A program made the position numbers and the translations under genes. 64,000 nucleotides of DNA from assembly GCA_000955795.1 (NCBI GenBank), contig JYOB01000003.1, positions 1 to 64,000 on the forward strand, given 5' to 3'. Positions 25,093 through 34,541 of the stretch are shown here, in pieces (position 1 is the first letter of the stretch; every line of letters starts with the position of its first letter). Below the pieces are notes generated by a model. It saw only the letters and a list, made by a program, of their open reading frames with translations. It made no database searches and was not told the DNA's origin. Source of the stretch: Burkholderiaceae bacterium 26. Lineage in GTDB: Bacteria > Pseudomonadota > Gammaproteobacteria > Burkholderiales > Burkholderiaceae.

Positions 25093-26199
25093 TCATGGGA
25101 ACGTCAGAGTCACGCGCGTGCCTGCGCTGGGTGCGGAATCAATCGCAATCGCTCCCCCGAACGATTGCATGATCCGCGTACAAAAAATCATGCCCATGCC
25201 GTTGCCGCCTTCTTCGGCGCGCGTCGTCACGGGGTCGATGGTCAGCCGCGCGAGAACGTCGGGCGCGATACCGGGGCCGTTGTCCTCGATCCGGATCATG
25301 TGCTGGGCGTTGCCGGCGTCAGGCAGACGGCTGGCGACGATTTCAAGCTTCGGTGCATTGGTGTGCCGCAGCGCCTGCAACGCGTTGCTCGTGAGCGACG
25401 AGAGCACCAGCATCACGCAGTTGGGCAGCGTCTGGATCGGAAAATCGTCTTCCACGCGGTACGACACCCATTCGCGCTGCGCGTTCGTAAACGGGTATGT
25501 GTCGAACAATGAGCGGATCAGCCCGCCCGCGCTGTTGGGCGTGGCTGCTGTGCCGGGCTTGCCGTACGTGTTGCGCACGGAGTTCAGGAACGTGGCGATG
25601 ACCGAGAGGCAATAGCGCGCGTTGTCCTGCACGCGATCGGCCGCGCGGCCGATTTCGGGCAGCGCGCCGGGCGTGGGTTCGTTCTGGTCCACGCGCATGC
25701 GGATGCCGCGTGCAAAGTTGGAAATGGCCGCCAGCGGCGTGTTCAACTCGTGCGCAAGAAAGGCCAGCGTTTCGTCGATTGCCATGAGGCGCTGGGTACG
25801 CAAGAGGCGGTCCTGGCGCAGTGCCAGCGCCTCTTGCAGCGAGCGCCGCACGTCTTCGGGCTGATAGGGCTTCTCCAGGATCTTGAACACGCGCCCGGTG
25901 TTCACGGCCTGGATCAGCAGGTCCTTGTCGGCATACGCGGTGACGAGGATGGTGGCGATGTCGCCGTATTCCGCATCGATGAAGCGCAGCAGCTCGGTGC
26001 CGTCGCCGCCCGGCATGCGGAAGTCGGTCAGGACCACGCTGATGCGTTCGTGCGAATCGCGTAGCACGGTCTTGGCCTCTTCGACGCTGTTGGCCGTCAG
26101 CACCTCGTAGCCAGTGCCGATCGTGCGCGCGAACCATTTGCAGGCCTGCGCTTCGTCGTCGACGTAGAGGATGGTGACGGTGTCCGGCGTGGTGTCCAT
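25093..26199 (-). CDS. phcR: Response regulator/histidine kinase PhcR
   Basis: Unusual protein with an N-terminal receiver (phosphoacceptor Asp59 in LTDFRMP, Lys110 in EKPYQ) and a histidine-kinase output: HisKA with His150 (FLAHELNTPLAAIS), an N-box near SSLTSNALQAL and a G-box DNGPGIAPD. The F/G2 part GGNGMGMIFC completes the ATP-binding fold. This REC-HisKA-HATPase order and the position between phcS and phcQ match R. solanacearum PhcR. Only seven bases separate it from phcS, so the two should be co-translated. Confidence 0.92.
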   Translation of the reverse strand: MDTTPDTVTILYVDDEAQACKWFARTIGTGYEVLTANSVEEAKTVLRDSHERISVVLTDFRMPGGDGTELLRFIDAEYGDIATILVTAYADKDLLIQAVNTGRVFKILEKPYQPEDVRRSLQEALALRQDRLLRTQRLMAIDETLAFLAHELNTPLAAISNFARGIRMRVDQNEPTPGALPEIGRAADRVQDNARYCLSVIATFLNSVRNTYGKPGTAATPNSAGGLIRSLFDTYPFTNAQREWVSYRVEDDFPIQTLPNCVMLVLSSLTSNALQALRHTNAPKLEIVASRLPDAGNAQHMIRIEDNGPGIAPDVLARLTIDPVTTRAEEGGNGMGMIFCTRIMQSFGGAIAIDSAPSAGTRVTLTFP

Positions 26200-26206
26200 G
26201 ATGCGT

Positions 26207-27535
26207 CTACTCCGAGCGCGGCAGATCGAACGTGAAGCGCGCCCATTCGCCTTCCTGGCTCGTCACGGCCAGGGTGCCGCCATGACGCTGGATGACGCTG
26301 TAGCTGATCGACAGGCCGAGGCCCAGGCCCTTGCCGACATCGCGCGTGGTGAAGAACGGCTCGAACACGCGCGACAGGTTTTTCTCTGAGATGCCAGGGC
26401 CGTTATCAGTCACCACCACGTGGAGACGGTTGTCGATCCATTCGGCGGCAATCTCGATGCGTGGGTTCTCGCGCTGCACCTTTTGCATGGCAAGCGCCGC
26501 GTTCGACAACAGGTTGATCAGCACACCGATGATGGCCGCCTCATCGCCGCGCACGAGCGTGTCCGGCGGCAGTTTGCGTTCGAGGGTCACACCGCGCAAC
26601 TCGTGGCTGGTCAGGCGGATGGCGGAGTCAATGGCCTTTTCTGCCAGGAACGGCGCATTTGCCTCGCCTTTCTCAGGGCTGCGGTAGGCGAAGGTTTTCA
26701 GGTCCGACACGATGTGCTGCACACGCTGCATGCCTTCCTTGGCATCGGTCAGGCATTCGAGCAGCATCGGGCTGCCCTTGGCGGTGGGGTCTTCCTGCGC
26801 CACAGCAATCGCCATCAGGCAGAAGTTGACCGGGTTGTTGATCTCATGCAACAGGCCTGCCGACAGCGTGCCGATGGCGGCCATCTTTTCCTGCTGCAGA
26901 AGCTGGCCCTTGATGTCGGTGAGGTCCTGATTGGTCCGCGCGAGCTGCTCGTTCTTCTGCGCAACTTCTTCCTTGAGCCGGAAAAGCTGGAAGCGCCCGC
27001 GCTCATTGAAGTACGTGTACAGCGTGCTCGTCGCAATCGAGAACAGGATGAACAGCGAATGCACGATGAAGATTTCGCGCGACTGGATGCCGCCCGGATG
27101 CAACGTGCACGCAATCACCCAGAAGATATACGTGCAGGTGCCGAACAGCACGGCTTGCAGAAAGCCGATCGGCATCACCATGCCCACCGCGTAGATCGCC
27201 AGGTTCAGCCCCGAGTAATACGGAGAACTGGCGCCCTCGGTGTCGTAGATCATCCACGAGATCATGATCTGCGGACAGATCAACCAGAAGAACGTCAGGC
27301 TCTGCACATGCTCTTCGCCCCAGCGCGTATAGAGCACAAGCAGGGCGCCGAACATGATGAGCGAGGTGATGACGCGCAATGAGGCGAACAGCCAGAGCTT
27401 GTCCACATACATGCCGTAGTCCAGCCCGACGCCTGCCAGTACCAGCACGATGCCGGTCACGGCCGCCATGCGGCTGAAGACGAGCCGGAACTGCTTCAGC
27501 TCGGCCTGGTATCCGCGATGTGTAATGGGCTCCAT
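26207..27535 (-). CDS. phcS: Sensor histidine kinase PhcS
   Basis: Membrane sensor of the quorum-sensing signal. About six hydrophobic segments fill residues 20-175; a coiled linker (RLKEEVAQKNEQLARTN) leads to HisKA with His230 (GLLHEINNPVNF) and a HATPase domain (LLSNAALAMQK, VTDNGPGIS, GLGLSIS). His230 is the number I recall for the phosphorylated His of R. solanacearum PhcS, which supports orthology. It starts 20 bases after phcB. Confidence 0.93.
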   Translation of the reverse strand: MEPITHRGYQAELKQFRLVFSRMAAVTGIVLVLAGVGLDYGMYVDKLWLFASLRVITSLIMFGALLVLYTRWGEEHVQSLTFFWLICPQIMISWMIYDTEGASSPYYSGLNLAIYAVGMVMPIGFLQAVLFGTCTYIFWVIACTLHPGGIQSREIFIVHSLFILFSIATSTLYTYFNERGRFQLFRLKEEVAQKNEQLARTNQDLTDIKGQLLQQEKMAAIGTLSAGLLHEINNPVNFCLMAIAVAQEDPTAKGSPMLLECLTDAKEGMQRVQHIVSDLKTFAYRSPEKGEANAPFLAEKAIDSAIRLTSHELRGVTLERKLPPDTLVRGDEAAIIGVLINLLSNAALAMQKVQRENPRIEIAAEWIDNRLHVVVTDNGPGISEKNLSRVFEPFFTTRDVGKGLGLGLSISYSVIQRHGGTLAVTSQEGEWARFTFDLPRSE

Positions 27536-27555
27536 GCGTGTTCCTGGGCAGCGGA

Positions 27556-28968
27556 TTAAGCGGCGGATGTGGCAAGCCCGGCCACGCTGGCCTGGGCGAA
27601 TACGTTGACGCCGGTCACGTCGGTATAGACACGCACGTCGTGCGAGCCTTCGGGCAGCAGCTCGGTCATCAGCGGTTCATCGCGATAGACGAGGTACCAC
27701 TCCAGCACGTGTTCCATCACGAACCGCATCGGGTTGTTGCCGTGCACGTTGGTCGCGAGGATGGCGCCGCCCCGGCGCGTGCGCGAAGCAAAGTAGGCAA
27801 GCAGCCGCTGGCAGACTTTGTTCGAGAGGTAGTCGAACAGGCCGGCGCAATAGACCGCATCGCAATCTCCGGCTTGCGGGCTGTCGGCCGTGATGCGGCG
27901 TTTGAGCAGCTGGTGCACCGATTCATGCACGAAATCGACAGTGACGGTCTTGCGCGCGCGGTCCATCGCACGGCGCATCTGCTCGCGGGTGTAGTCGAGC
28001 GTCTCTTCACTGAAATCCACCAGTTCGAACGACAGCAACGTTGGTTCCGGATGCTGCTGAATGAAGCGCTGAATTTCCACCGCCGGCCCGCAGCCCACGT
28101 TGAGCACCTTGAACGTTCGGCCCGCCGCCTTGGCTTGCGCGGCCAGATCGCTCAGATACTGCACGAGAATGTCGATGCGGTTGCGGTGTGCCTCGGCCAC
28201 ATCGGTCCGCAGGAAGGCGGCGTTGACGATCTGGAAGTACGTGTTGGGCCCTTCGCGCGGGTCTGAGAGGATCTGGTTGACCATCTCATAATCGCCCGCG
28301 TAGCCCAGCGGCTTGGTGTATGTGCGATAGATGAACGGCGCACGCAACAGCAGCGGATGCAGCGCGGCTTGCGCGAACGTGCGGTGCGCCGGTGCAAGCT
28401 CCGCCTCGACCTTGCCTGCCTCCGACTCCAGCCCATCCATGTAGCCCTTGAGCTTGAGCATGATCGGCTCGGCCAGCTCCTGAAAGACATCCATGCGCAG
28501 CTTGTTGTCTTCGCGCGGCAATGTCTTCGACAGATCCACCTGTTCCACCCAGCGCGACACTTCGGCCAGGAATGCACGCATCTCATTGACGACGATCTGG
28601 TAGTCGCGGTGGATGCGGAACCGTTCCTGCCATTCCTGCACGAACGTTCGCGCTTCTTCGCCCACGGAGGCCGGCGTGTCGGCCACTTCCGATAGCTCGC
28701 GCCATTCGTCGATCAGCGTGAGCGAAACGACGGCGGTCAGGCCCGTGTTCACCAGGCTGATCACCACGGCCTTGCCAAGATAGGCTTGCCGCGTCCCCAT
28801 CTTGATCGCGAGTTCGGACAGCACCTCGCTTACCTGCACGATCGAGTACGGGTTGTAGATCTCCATCACCAGGGCACGCCGCTGCAGCGTGATGATGGTG
28901 CCGCGGACCTGCTGACCCTGTGAGTTACGGAAGCTGACCGCGGGATCGATTTGGTTGGGTGAGTACAC
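27556..28968 (-). CDS. phcB: 3-hydroxy fatty acid methyl ester synthase PhcB (SAM methyltransferase)
   Basis: Makes the diffusible Phc quorum signal by methylating a 3-hydroxy fatty acid (3-OH palmitate or myristate in R. solanacearum strains; the acid used here is unknown). SAM motif I is VLNVGCGPA at 288-296, followed by the acidic LVDFSEE and CDAVYCAGLFDYL. The first 280 residues are a separate region: a short beta-rich N-terminus, then helices. The likely start is GTG at 28968; a stop lies eight codons upstream in frame and no good Shine-Dalgarno is seen. It heads phcBSRQ, downstream of a 656-base gene-free stretch. Confidence 0.92.
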   Translation of the reverse strand: MYSPNQIDPAVSFRNSQGQQVRGTIITLQRRALVMEIYNPYSIVQVSEVLSELAIKMGTRQAYLGKAVVISLVNTGLTAVVSLTLIDEWRELSEVADTPASVGEEARTFVQEWQERFRIHRDYQIVVNEMRAFLAEVSRWVEQVDLSKTLPREDNKLRMDVFQELAEPIMLKLKGYMDGLESEAGKVEAELAPAHRTFAQAALHPLLLRAPFIYRTYTKPLGYAGDYEMVNQILSDPREGPNTYFQIVNAAFLRTDVAEAHRNRIDILVQYLSDLAAQAKAAGRTFKVLNVGCGPAVEIQRFIQQHPEPTLLSFELVDFSEETLDYTREQMRRAMDRARKTVTVDFVHESVHQLLKRRITADSPQAGDCDAVYCAGLFDYLSNKVCQRLLAYFASRTRRGGAILATNVHGNNPMRFVMEHVLEWYLVYRDEPLMTELLPEGSHDVRVYTDVTGVNVFAQASVAGLATSAA

Positions 28969-29047
28969 GGTGCGAATTTGCCGGAGACTTCAGGGAAAAC
29001 GTCTGCCAAGCGGGACGCTCACTCCAACAACCGTGCACCCGGGGTCG

Positions 29048-29072
29048 CACCGCGAATCCGGGCACCGCGAAT
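29048..29072. repeat. Direct repeat CACCGCGAAT x2 upstream of phcB
   Basis: Two perfect copies of CACCGCGAAT at 29048-29057 and 29063-29072, 15 bases apart start to start, 80-105 bases before the phcB start. Possible regulator-binding repeats. Confidence 0.5.
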
Positions 29073-29555
29073 ACGACGCGCCCCGCCGACACTGCCGGGC
29101 ATGCCGCCGCATCAGTCGTGAAAGCGTGTTTGAAGCCGTCCGCTGGCCGTGCGCAATACGCGCCAGCCCGGGCGTCTCTCGCCCAAACCCGCTCCGAGAA
29201 GATCGGGGAAGATGATCGACTGCAGCCGGCGCCGTCAGTATTGCTACCGCGGCACCTCTACTGCCGGCCGATCAACAGCGTGGCAACGGGAATCGTGCAA
29301 CCGTGAACCATGACCAGATTGGAACGATGCACTCCCCTGACATCCGCAACGCGCGCTGCTTGAACGCGCGGCCCGCTGCTGCATCCCAAATCGTCCCTCA
29401 AGGAGAATCCCGCACAGTAATGAACTTGGGGCGCCGTATCGAGTGTTGCATGCCGGTACCCTCGTTCGCCATGATGCCGCAGCTATGCCACGCACGCATC
29501 AGGGCGATTCAGCCGGGCCATGCTCTGACGTCATGGCTGCCGAATGATGCAATCG

Positions 29556-29584
29556 ATTGTACTTGCCGAATGTGACCCACACAA
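29556..29584 (-). promoter_or_regulatory. Candidate sigma70 promoter reading toward phcB
   Basis: On the minus strand TTGTGT (29579-29584), a 17-base spacer and TACAAT (29556-29561). It lies about 590 bases upstream of phcB, just after the stop of the response regulator gene. Confidence 0.4.
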
Positions 29585-29624
29585 TGCGGAAACCCGCAGG
29601 GCAGAGCAAAGCGGAAACACCGCC

Positions 29625-30662
29625 TCAGCGTGATTTGCGGCCGGTGAGCGCGTCCGGATCCTGCTTGTAGTTGGTGAGGAATTGGGTGTAGCTGTAGACC
29701 TGTGCCGGCAGCAGGTGGCTGGGCATGTCGAACAGCGCGTAGTAGTACGGCTCTCGCCCCTGGCAAACCTCTGCGGGCAGGCAATATTGTTCCCACTCCA
29801 CACAGGCCGGGGTGTACATGCCATCGCCAGGCCAGAAGAACGGGACGATCTGCTTGTCGTGCAGGCCCTTGAGCAGCGCGTCGGGCGCGTTGTACGCCTC
29901 GGCGTTTTCCAGGTGCGTGAGCATGCTCGCGTTGGTCTCGATGACCATGAGCGTGGCGCGCCCGTCGGCCGTGAGCAGCAGCACGCCGGCGGGATGCGGA
30001 TACAGGTAATACTCGATGAATCGGTAACGCGTGGACAGCTCGCGCACGAGCCGTGTGATCGCAGGGTCCGACAGGAAACTGAACGAATGGCGCGACAGCA
30101 GATCGCGCAATGTGCTCGACAGGTTGCTGAAATAGCGGACCTGCAGTGATTCGATTTCCGCACTGAGCCGCTCCGCCATCGCCGGATGGTCTTTCTTGAT
30201 GTAGCGGTCGATCAGGCCGTCGTTGAAACCCTGCACGGCGATGTTCTCGTCGGCCATGCCCGTGAGCAGGATCGTCATGCACGGCAGATCTTTGAGCTTG
30301 GCGCAGAACTCCAGCCCGTTCATGCGCGGCATGGAGTAATCCACCACGATGACGGAGGGTTGCAGGAAACGATTGACCTCGTGAATCTGACGGTAGACGC
30401 GATCAACGTCGAGCTGGATGGTGCGGCGCTCGGTCGAGAACGTCAGGTCATCGTGCGTGACGCGCACCGGCAGGAAACCCGGCATGCGAAGCGAATGCCA
30501 CTGGCGCAGCCACGCCAGCGCCTCTTCCGGATCGTTGAAGGCCAACAGTGCGCGCGATGGGTCCATCTGGAACCCGAGGCTTTCCACGAACGATTGGCTG
30601 TCGTCGACCACCACCGTCAGGGTGGGGTGGAAATAGACCGGCAGGGCGCTGTCCTGTTGCAT
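29625..30662 (-). CDS. Response regulator with an expanded receiver domain, next to phcB
   Basis: 345 residues from the ATG at 30662 (a GTG at 30701 would add 13). Receiver features are Asp20/Asp21 (VVVDDSQSF), a putative phosphoacceptor Asp108 (VIVVDYSMPRMNG) and YIKKDHP. The gap between the acidic pair and the phosphoacceptor is about 88 residues, some 45 more than usual, and holds an Arg/His-rich insertion (about 55-95). The C-terminal half (about 170-345) has no recognised output domain. The gene lies on the phcB strand, between pntB and the phc leader; as I remember it, R. solanacearum has a response regulator in the same place. Function unknown; a link to Phc signalling is only suggested by position. 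Confidence 0.72.
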   Translation of the reverse strand: MQQDSALPVYFHPTLTVVVDDSQSFVESLGFQMDPSRALLAFNDPEEALAWLRQWHSLRMPGFLPVRVTHDDLTFSTERRTIQLDVDRVYRQIHEVNRFLQPSVIVVDYSMPRMNGLEFCAKLKDLPCMTILLTGMADENIAVQGFNDGLIDRYIKKDHPAMAERLSAEIESLQVRYFSNLSSTLRDLLSRHSFSFLSDPAITRLVRELSTRYRFIEYYLYPHPAGVLLLTADGRATLMVIETNASMLTHLENAEAYNAPDALLKGLHDKQIVPFFWPGDGMYTPACVEWEQYCLPAEVCQGREPYYYALFDMPSHLLPAQVYSYTQFLTNYKQDPDALTGRKSR

Positions 30663-30812
30663 ACGTCGGGAGGAATCGGAAGAGGGCCGGGTGCAGCGCA
30701 CGGCCGGTGTGGCCGACGCTGCCCGTTTGCACTACGTTACTGCCTGCCGCCGCCGGGAGCAAGCGGAACCCGTCTGACCTGACGGCGCGTTGACGGCCGT
30801 CAGTGCACCGCC

Positions 30813-32273
30813 TTACTCGACAGATTTCACCATGTCTTCGACGACCTTCTTGGCGTCGCCAAACACCATCATCGTTTTGTCCATGTAAAACAGTTCGTTA
30901 TCGAGCCCGGCGTAGCCGGCGTTCATCGAGCGTTTGTTCACGATGATCGTCTTGGCCTTGTAGGCCTCCAGGATCGGCATGCCAGCAATGGGAGACTTCG
31001 GGTCGTTCTTGGCCGCCGGGTTGACCACGTCGTTTGCGCCCAGCACCAGCACCACGTCGGCCTGGCCGAACTCACCGTTGATGTCTTCCATCTCGAAGAC
31101 CTGGTCGTAGGGCACTTCGGCTTCAGCCAGCAGCACGTTCATGTGGCCTGGCATGCGGCCTGCGACCGGGTGGATCGCGTATTTGACGGTGACCCCCTTG
31201 TCCGACAGCTTTTCGGTCAGCTCCTTCAGGGCATGCTGCGCACGCGCCACCGCCAGGCCGTAGCCGGGGACGATGATGACCGTCTCGGCGTTGCCCATAA
31301 GGAAGGCTGCATCGTCCGGCGAGCCCGATTTGACCGGGCGCTGCTGCCCCGCGCCACCTGCCGCTGCCCCGGCGGAAGCCTCCGAACCGAAGCCGCCCAG
31401 GATCACGTTGAAGAACGACCGGTTCATCGCCTTGCACATGATGTAAGACAGAATTGCACCGGACGAACCGACCAGCGAGCCGGCAATGATCAGCATCGGG
31501 TTGTTGAGCGAGAAGCCGATGCCCGCCGCCGCCCAGCCCGAATACGAGTTCAGCATCGACACCACGACCGGCATGTCGGCGCCGCCGATGGGGATGATGA
31601 TCAGCACGCCCAGCACAAAGGCGATGGCCGTCATGATGATGAACGGCAGCCAGTTCTGGCTCAGGAAGAACAGGATGCCGAAGCCGAGCATGGCCACCGC
31701 CAGCAGCAGGTTCAGCATGTGCTGGCCGGCAAACTGCACCGGCGCGCCTTGGAACAGGCGGAACTTGTACTTGCCCGACAGCTTGCCGAACGCGATCACC
31801 GATCCGGAGAACGTGATGGCGCCCACAAACGTGCCGATGAACAGTTCCACGCGGTTGCCCAGGGGTAGCACGTTGTCACCAGCCATCGTGATGCCGAACG
31901 CCGACGGTTCGGCCACGGCGGCCACGGCAATGCACACCGCCGCCAGACCGATCAGCGAGTGCATGGCCGCCACCAGCTCGGGCATCTTGGTCATTTCGAC
32001 CGTGCGTGCCACATAGGCGCCGATCCCGCCGCCAACCACCAGGCCCGCGAAGATCAGGATGAAACCGGTGGACGTGCCGCTCTCGGTGCCGGCAAACATC
32101 TCGGCCTTGAGCTTGTAGATAAGCGCGATGGTCGTGACAGCGGCGATCGCCATGCCGGTCATGCCGAACGCATTGCCACGCCGCGCCGTGGTGGGGTGCG
32201 AAAGCCCCTTGAGCGCTTGGATAAAGCACACCGACGCCAGCAGGTACAGCAGGGTGACGAGGTTCATGCTCAT
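30813..32273 (-). CDS. pntB: NAD(P) transhydrogenase subunit beta
   Basis: Membrane subunit of the proton-translocating transhydrogenase that makes NADPH from NADH. Hydrophobic segments fill about residues 1-270 (domain II), followed by the NADP-binding domain III with [32 protein letters not shown] and [14 protein letters not shown]. At 486 residues it is of normal length. It overlaps the small alpha-2 gene by four bases. Confidence 0.95.
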   Translation of the reverse strand: MSMNLVTLLYLLASVCFIQALKGLSHPTTARRGNAFGMTGMAIAAVTTIALIYKLKAEMFAGTESGTSTGFILIFAGLVVGGGIGAYVARTVEMTKMPELVAAMHSLIGLAAVCIAVAAVAEPSAFGITMAGDNVLPLGNRVELFIGTFVGAITFSGSVIAFGKLSGKYKFRLFQGAPVQFAGQHMLNLLLAVAMLGFGILFFLSQNWLPFIIMTAIAFVLGVLIIIPIGGADMPVVVSMLNSYSGWAAAGIGFSLNNPMLIIAGSLVGSSGAILSYIMCKAMNRSFFNVILGGFGSEASAGAAAGGAGQQRPVKSGSPDDAAFLMGNAETVIIVPGYGLAVARAQHALKELTEKLSDKGVTVKYAIHPVAGRMPGHMNVLLAEAEVPYDQVFEMEDINGEFGQADVVLVLGANDVVNPAAKNDPKSPIAGMPILEAYKAKTIIVNKRSMNAGYAGLDNELFYMDKTMMVFGDAKKVVEDMVKSVE

Positions 32274-32599
32274 TGCTTGGCTCCCTCAGACTGTCCGCCC
32301 TTGGCCTTCGGCTCTTTCTTCTTGAACATCTCCAGCATGCGCTGAGTGACCAGGAAGCCGCCAAACACGTTGACCGCTGCCAGTGCCACCGCCACCACGC
32401 CCATCGTGCGGCCCAGGCCCGTCTGTGTCAGGCCGGCTGCCAGCATGGCGCCGACAATGATGATGGCCGAGATGGCATTCGTCACAGCCATCAACGGCGT
32501 ATGCAGCGCCGGCGTGACCGTCCAAACCACGTGGTAGCCGACGTAGATCGCCAGCACGAAGATGATCATGTTGATCACCGTGTGATTGACCAGCTCCAT
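32270..32599 (-). CDS. pntAB: NAD(P) transhydrogenase subunit alpha part 2
   Basis: Small membrane subunit (109 residues, about three helices) of a three-gene transhydrogenase in which the E. coli alpha chain is split. The sequence [17 protein letters not shown] and [15 protein letters not shown] are hallmarks. The ATG at 32599 follows GAGGAGGAG on the minus strand; a longer frame starting at 32647 has no support. Unusually panD lies between this gene and the alpha-1 gene. Confidence 0.93.
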   Translation of the reverse strand: MELVNHTVINMIIFVLAIYVGYHVVWTVTPALHTPLMAVTNAISAIIIVGAMLAAGLTQTGLGRTMGVVAVALAAVNVFGGFLVTQRMLEMFKKKEPKAKGGQSEGAKQ

Positions 32600-32670
32600 G
32601 AGTGCTCCTCCTCGCTTCTTGGTCGATGTGCGAAGCGGCCCTGTCATGCAGACATGGGCCGCCCGGCGCG

Positions 32671-33033
32671 TCAGGTTTTCTTGATGGCCTTGATCTTGTT
32701 GCCCTCGCCCAGCAGCACGACCTTGGGCTTGTAGCTGGCGACTTCCTCTTCGTTCATCGGCGCGTAGGTGCAGATGATCAGCAGGTCGCCCACGTGAGCG
32801 CGGCGCGCAGCAGCACCGTTGAGCGAGATTTCGCCCGAACCGCGCTTGCCCTTGATGATGTAGGTCGAGAAACGCTCGCCGTTGTTGACGTTGTACAGCT
32901 CGATCTTTTCGTATTCGCGCATGTCGGCGGCGTCGAGGAGGTCCTCGTCGATGCCGCAGGAGCCTTCGTAGTCAAGATCGGCCTGGGTGACCGTCGCGCG
33001 GTGCAGCTTGGCGCGAAGCATGTTGCGTTGCAT
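32671..33033 (-). CDS. panD: Aspartate 1-decarboxylase
   Basis: Makes beta-alanine for pantothenate and CoA. The self-cleavage site is Gly24-Ser25 in YEGSCGID, which generates the pyruvoyl cofactor; HRATVT (11-16) and the later [18 protein letters not shown] also match PanD. At 120 residues it is the usual proenzyme length. It lies inside the transhydrogenase operon, 82 bases after the alpha-1 gene and 71 bases before the alpha-2 gene, on the same strand. Confidence 0.95.
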   Translation of the reverse strand: MQRNMLRAKLHRATVTQADLDYEGSCGIDEDLLDAADMREYEKIELYNVNNGERFSTYIIKGKRGSGEISLNGAAARRAHVGDLLIICTYAPMNEEEVASYKPKVVLLGEGNKIKAIKKT

Positions 33034-33115
33034 GAAGCTTTCCTTGAAACAAAAATGAAATCGCCACTGGCGGCCAGACCGGGTCGTGATACCCGCCGGG
33101 CCGCCGTCTCCGTTC

Positions 33116-34255
33116 TTATTTGGCGGCGCTCGTGGCTGCGGGAGCGCGCACCACCTGGCCGGCCTGACTGAGCAGGCAGGCGGCCACGATGTCGTCTTCG
33201 CGGTTGATGTTCAGGCCACCATCCTTGTCGATGATCAGCTTGAGGAAATCGAGCACGTTGCGGGCGTAGAGGGCAGAGGCGTCGGCCGCCACCATCGACG
33301 CGAGGTTGGTGTAGCCCACCAGCGTGACGCCATGCTTGACGACCACACGGTCGGCTTCGGTCAGCGGGCAGTTGCCGCCTTGCGCCGCCGCCAGATCGAC
33401 GACGACCGAGCCCGGCTTCATCGCCTGCACGGTGGCTTCGGACAGCAGCGTCGGCGCGCGGCGGCCCGGGATCAGCGCGGTGGTGATGACGATGTCGGCC
33501 TGGCTTGCGCGCGTGTGTACGAGTTCAGCCTGGCGGCGCATCCAGTCGGGCGGCATCGGGCGGGCATAGCCGCCGACGCCCTGGGCGATTTCGCGCTCTT
33601 CGTCGGTCAGGAACGGCACGTCGAGAAACTTGGCGCCCAGCGATTCGATCTGCTCCTTCACGGCCGGGCGCACGTCAGAGGCTTCGATCACGGCGCCCAG
33701 GCGCTTGGCGGTGGCAATCGCCTGCAAGCCCGCCACACCGGCGCCCAAGATCAGAACGCGCGCGGCTTTTACCGTGCCGGCGGCCGTCATCAGCATCGGC
33801 ATGAAGCGCTGATAATGGTTGGCTGCCACCATCACGGCCTTGTAGCCGGCGATGTTGGCCTGCGAAGAGAGCACGTCCATGCTCTGCGCGCGAGTGGTGC
33901 GCGGTGCCGCTTCCAGCGCGAACGCGGTGACGTTGGCGGCGGCAAGGCGGGCCGTATTTTCGTCATCAAACGGGTTGAGCATGCCGACAAGCACCGCGCC
34001 CGACTGCATCTGCGCCAGTTCGGCCGCTTCCGGCGAGCGCACCTTCAGCACGATCTGCGCGCCGAGCGCTTCGGCCGCGGTGCCGATCTTGGCGCCGGCA
34101 GCCACGTAAGCGTCGTCGGGCTGGGCGGCGGCTACGCCGGCACCCGATTGGACCGTCACCTGATGGCCAAGCGCCACGTACTTTTTCACCGTTTCCGGGG
34201 TCGCGGCAACGCGCGTCTCGTCCGCCCGCGTCTCCTGCGGGATGCCGATGTGCAT
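33116..34255 (-). CDS. pntAA: NAD(P) transhydrogenase subunit alpha part 1
   Basis: Soluble NAD(H)-binding domain I (379 residues) of the transhydrogenase. [20 protein letters not shown] is the usual start, and [22 protein letters not shown] is the dinucleotide-binding loop. The ATG at 34255 is preceded by GAGGAGAG; a frame from 34366 would add 37 residues of no family character. First gene of the pntAA-panD-pntAB-pntB unit. Confidence 0.94.
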   Translation of the reverse strand: MHIGIPQETRADETRVAATPETVKKYVALGHQVTVQSGAGVAAAQPDDAYVAAGAKIGTAAEALGAQIVLKVRSPEAAELAQMQSGAVLVGMLNPFDDENTARLAAANVTAFALEAAPRTTRAQSMDVLSSQANIAGYKAVMVAANHYQRFMPMLMTAAGTVKAARVLILGAGVAGLQAIATAKRLGAVIEASDVRPAVKEQIESLGAKFLDVPFLTDEEREIAQGVGGYARPMPPDWMRRQAELVHTRASQADIVITTALIPGRRAPTLLSEATVQAMKPGSVVVDLAAAQGGNCPLTEADRVVVKHGVTLVGYTNLASMVAADASALYARNVLDFLKLIIDKDGGLNINREDDIVAACLLSQAGQVVRAPAATSAAK

Positions 34256-34507
34256 CGTGTTCTCTCCTCGCTGATTATGTTTAGGATGCGCGCGAAGTGA
34301 ACGAAGGCGCGCTGGATCAGGATCGACGTGCAGCTTACCCGAACTTTTTGGCGCACGGACGCTCATCGAATGCCATGTCGAATATCCAAACCGACCTGGA
34401 ATGTGGGGCGATTCTGCGCAAACGTGTGCTCAATTGTTCACAACCACCGCGCGGGCGGCATGTGCCTATCCCAACATCACTGGCAAGCGGGGAAGGCGGC
34501 CTCCAGC

Positions 34508-34513
34508 TACAAT
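34508..34513 (+). promoter_or_regulatory. Candidate -10 element for the Nudix-mnmA unit
   Basis: TACAAT about 30 bases before the Nudix gene start. The -35 is weak. Confidence 0.35.
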
Positions 34514-34541
34514 AACGCCTTGTTTTTGTTGCCTTTTTGCC

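Larger units (their letters stand above)
28969..29624 (-). promoter_or_regulatory. Long gene-free upstream region of phcB
   Basis: 656 bases separate phcB from the response regulator gene. I see no convincing protein gene: the reading frames here are short, with no family resemblance. It holds a candidate minus-strand promoter near 29556-29584 and a short direct repeat at 29048-29072. If the promoter is used, the phcB transcript has a leader of about 580 bases. Confidence 0.5.

Noticed and set aside
29303-29575. Plus-strand 90-codon frame in the phcB upstream region, with an AAGGAGA inside it ahead of an internal ATG at 29420
   Set aside because: The spacing from AAGGAGA to the ATG is about 14 bases, composition is not protein-like and no family is recognised.
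29581-29625. Possible terminator after the response regulator gene (minus strand, TGCGG-GTTT-CCGCA hairpin)
   Set aside because: The stem is only five pairs and is not followed by a T tract on the minus strand.
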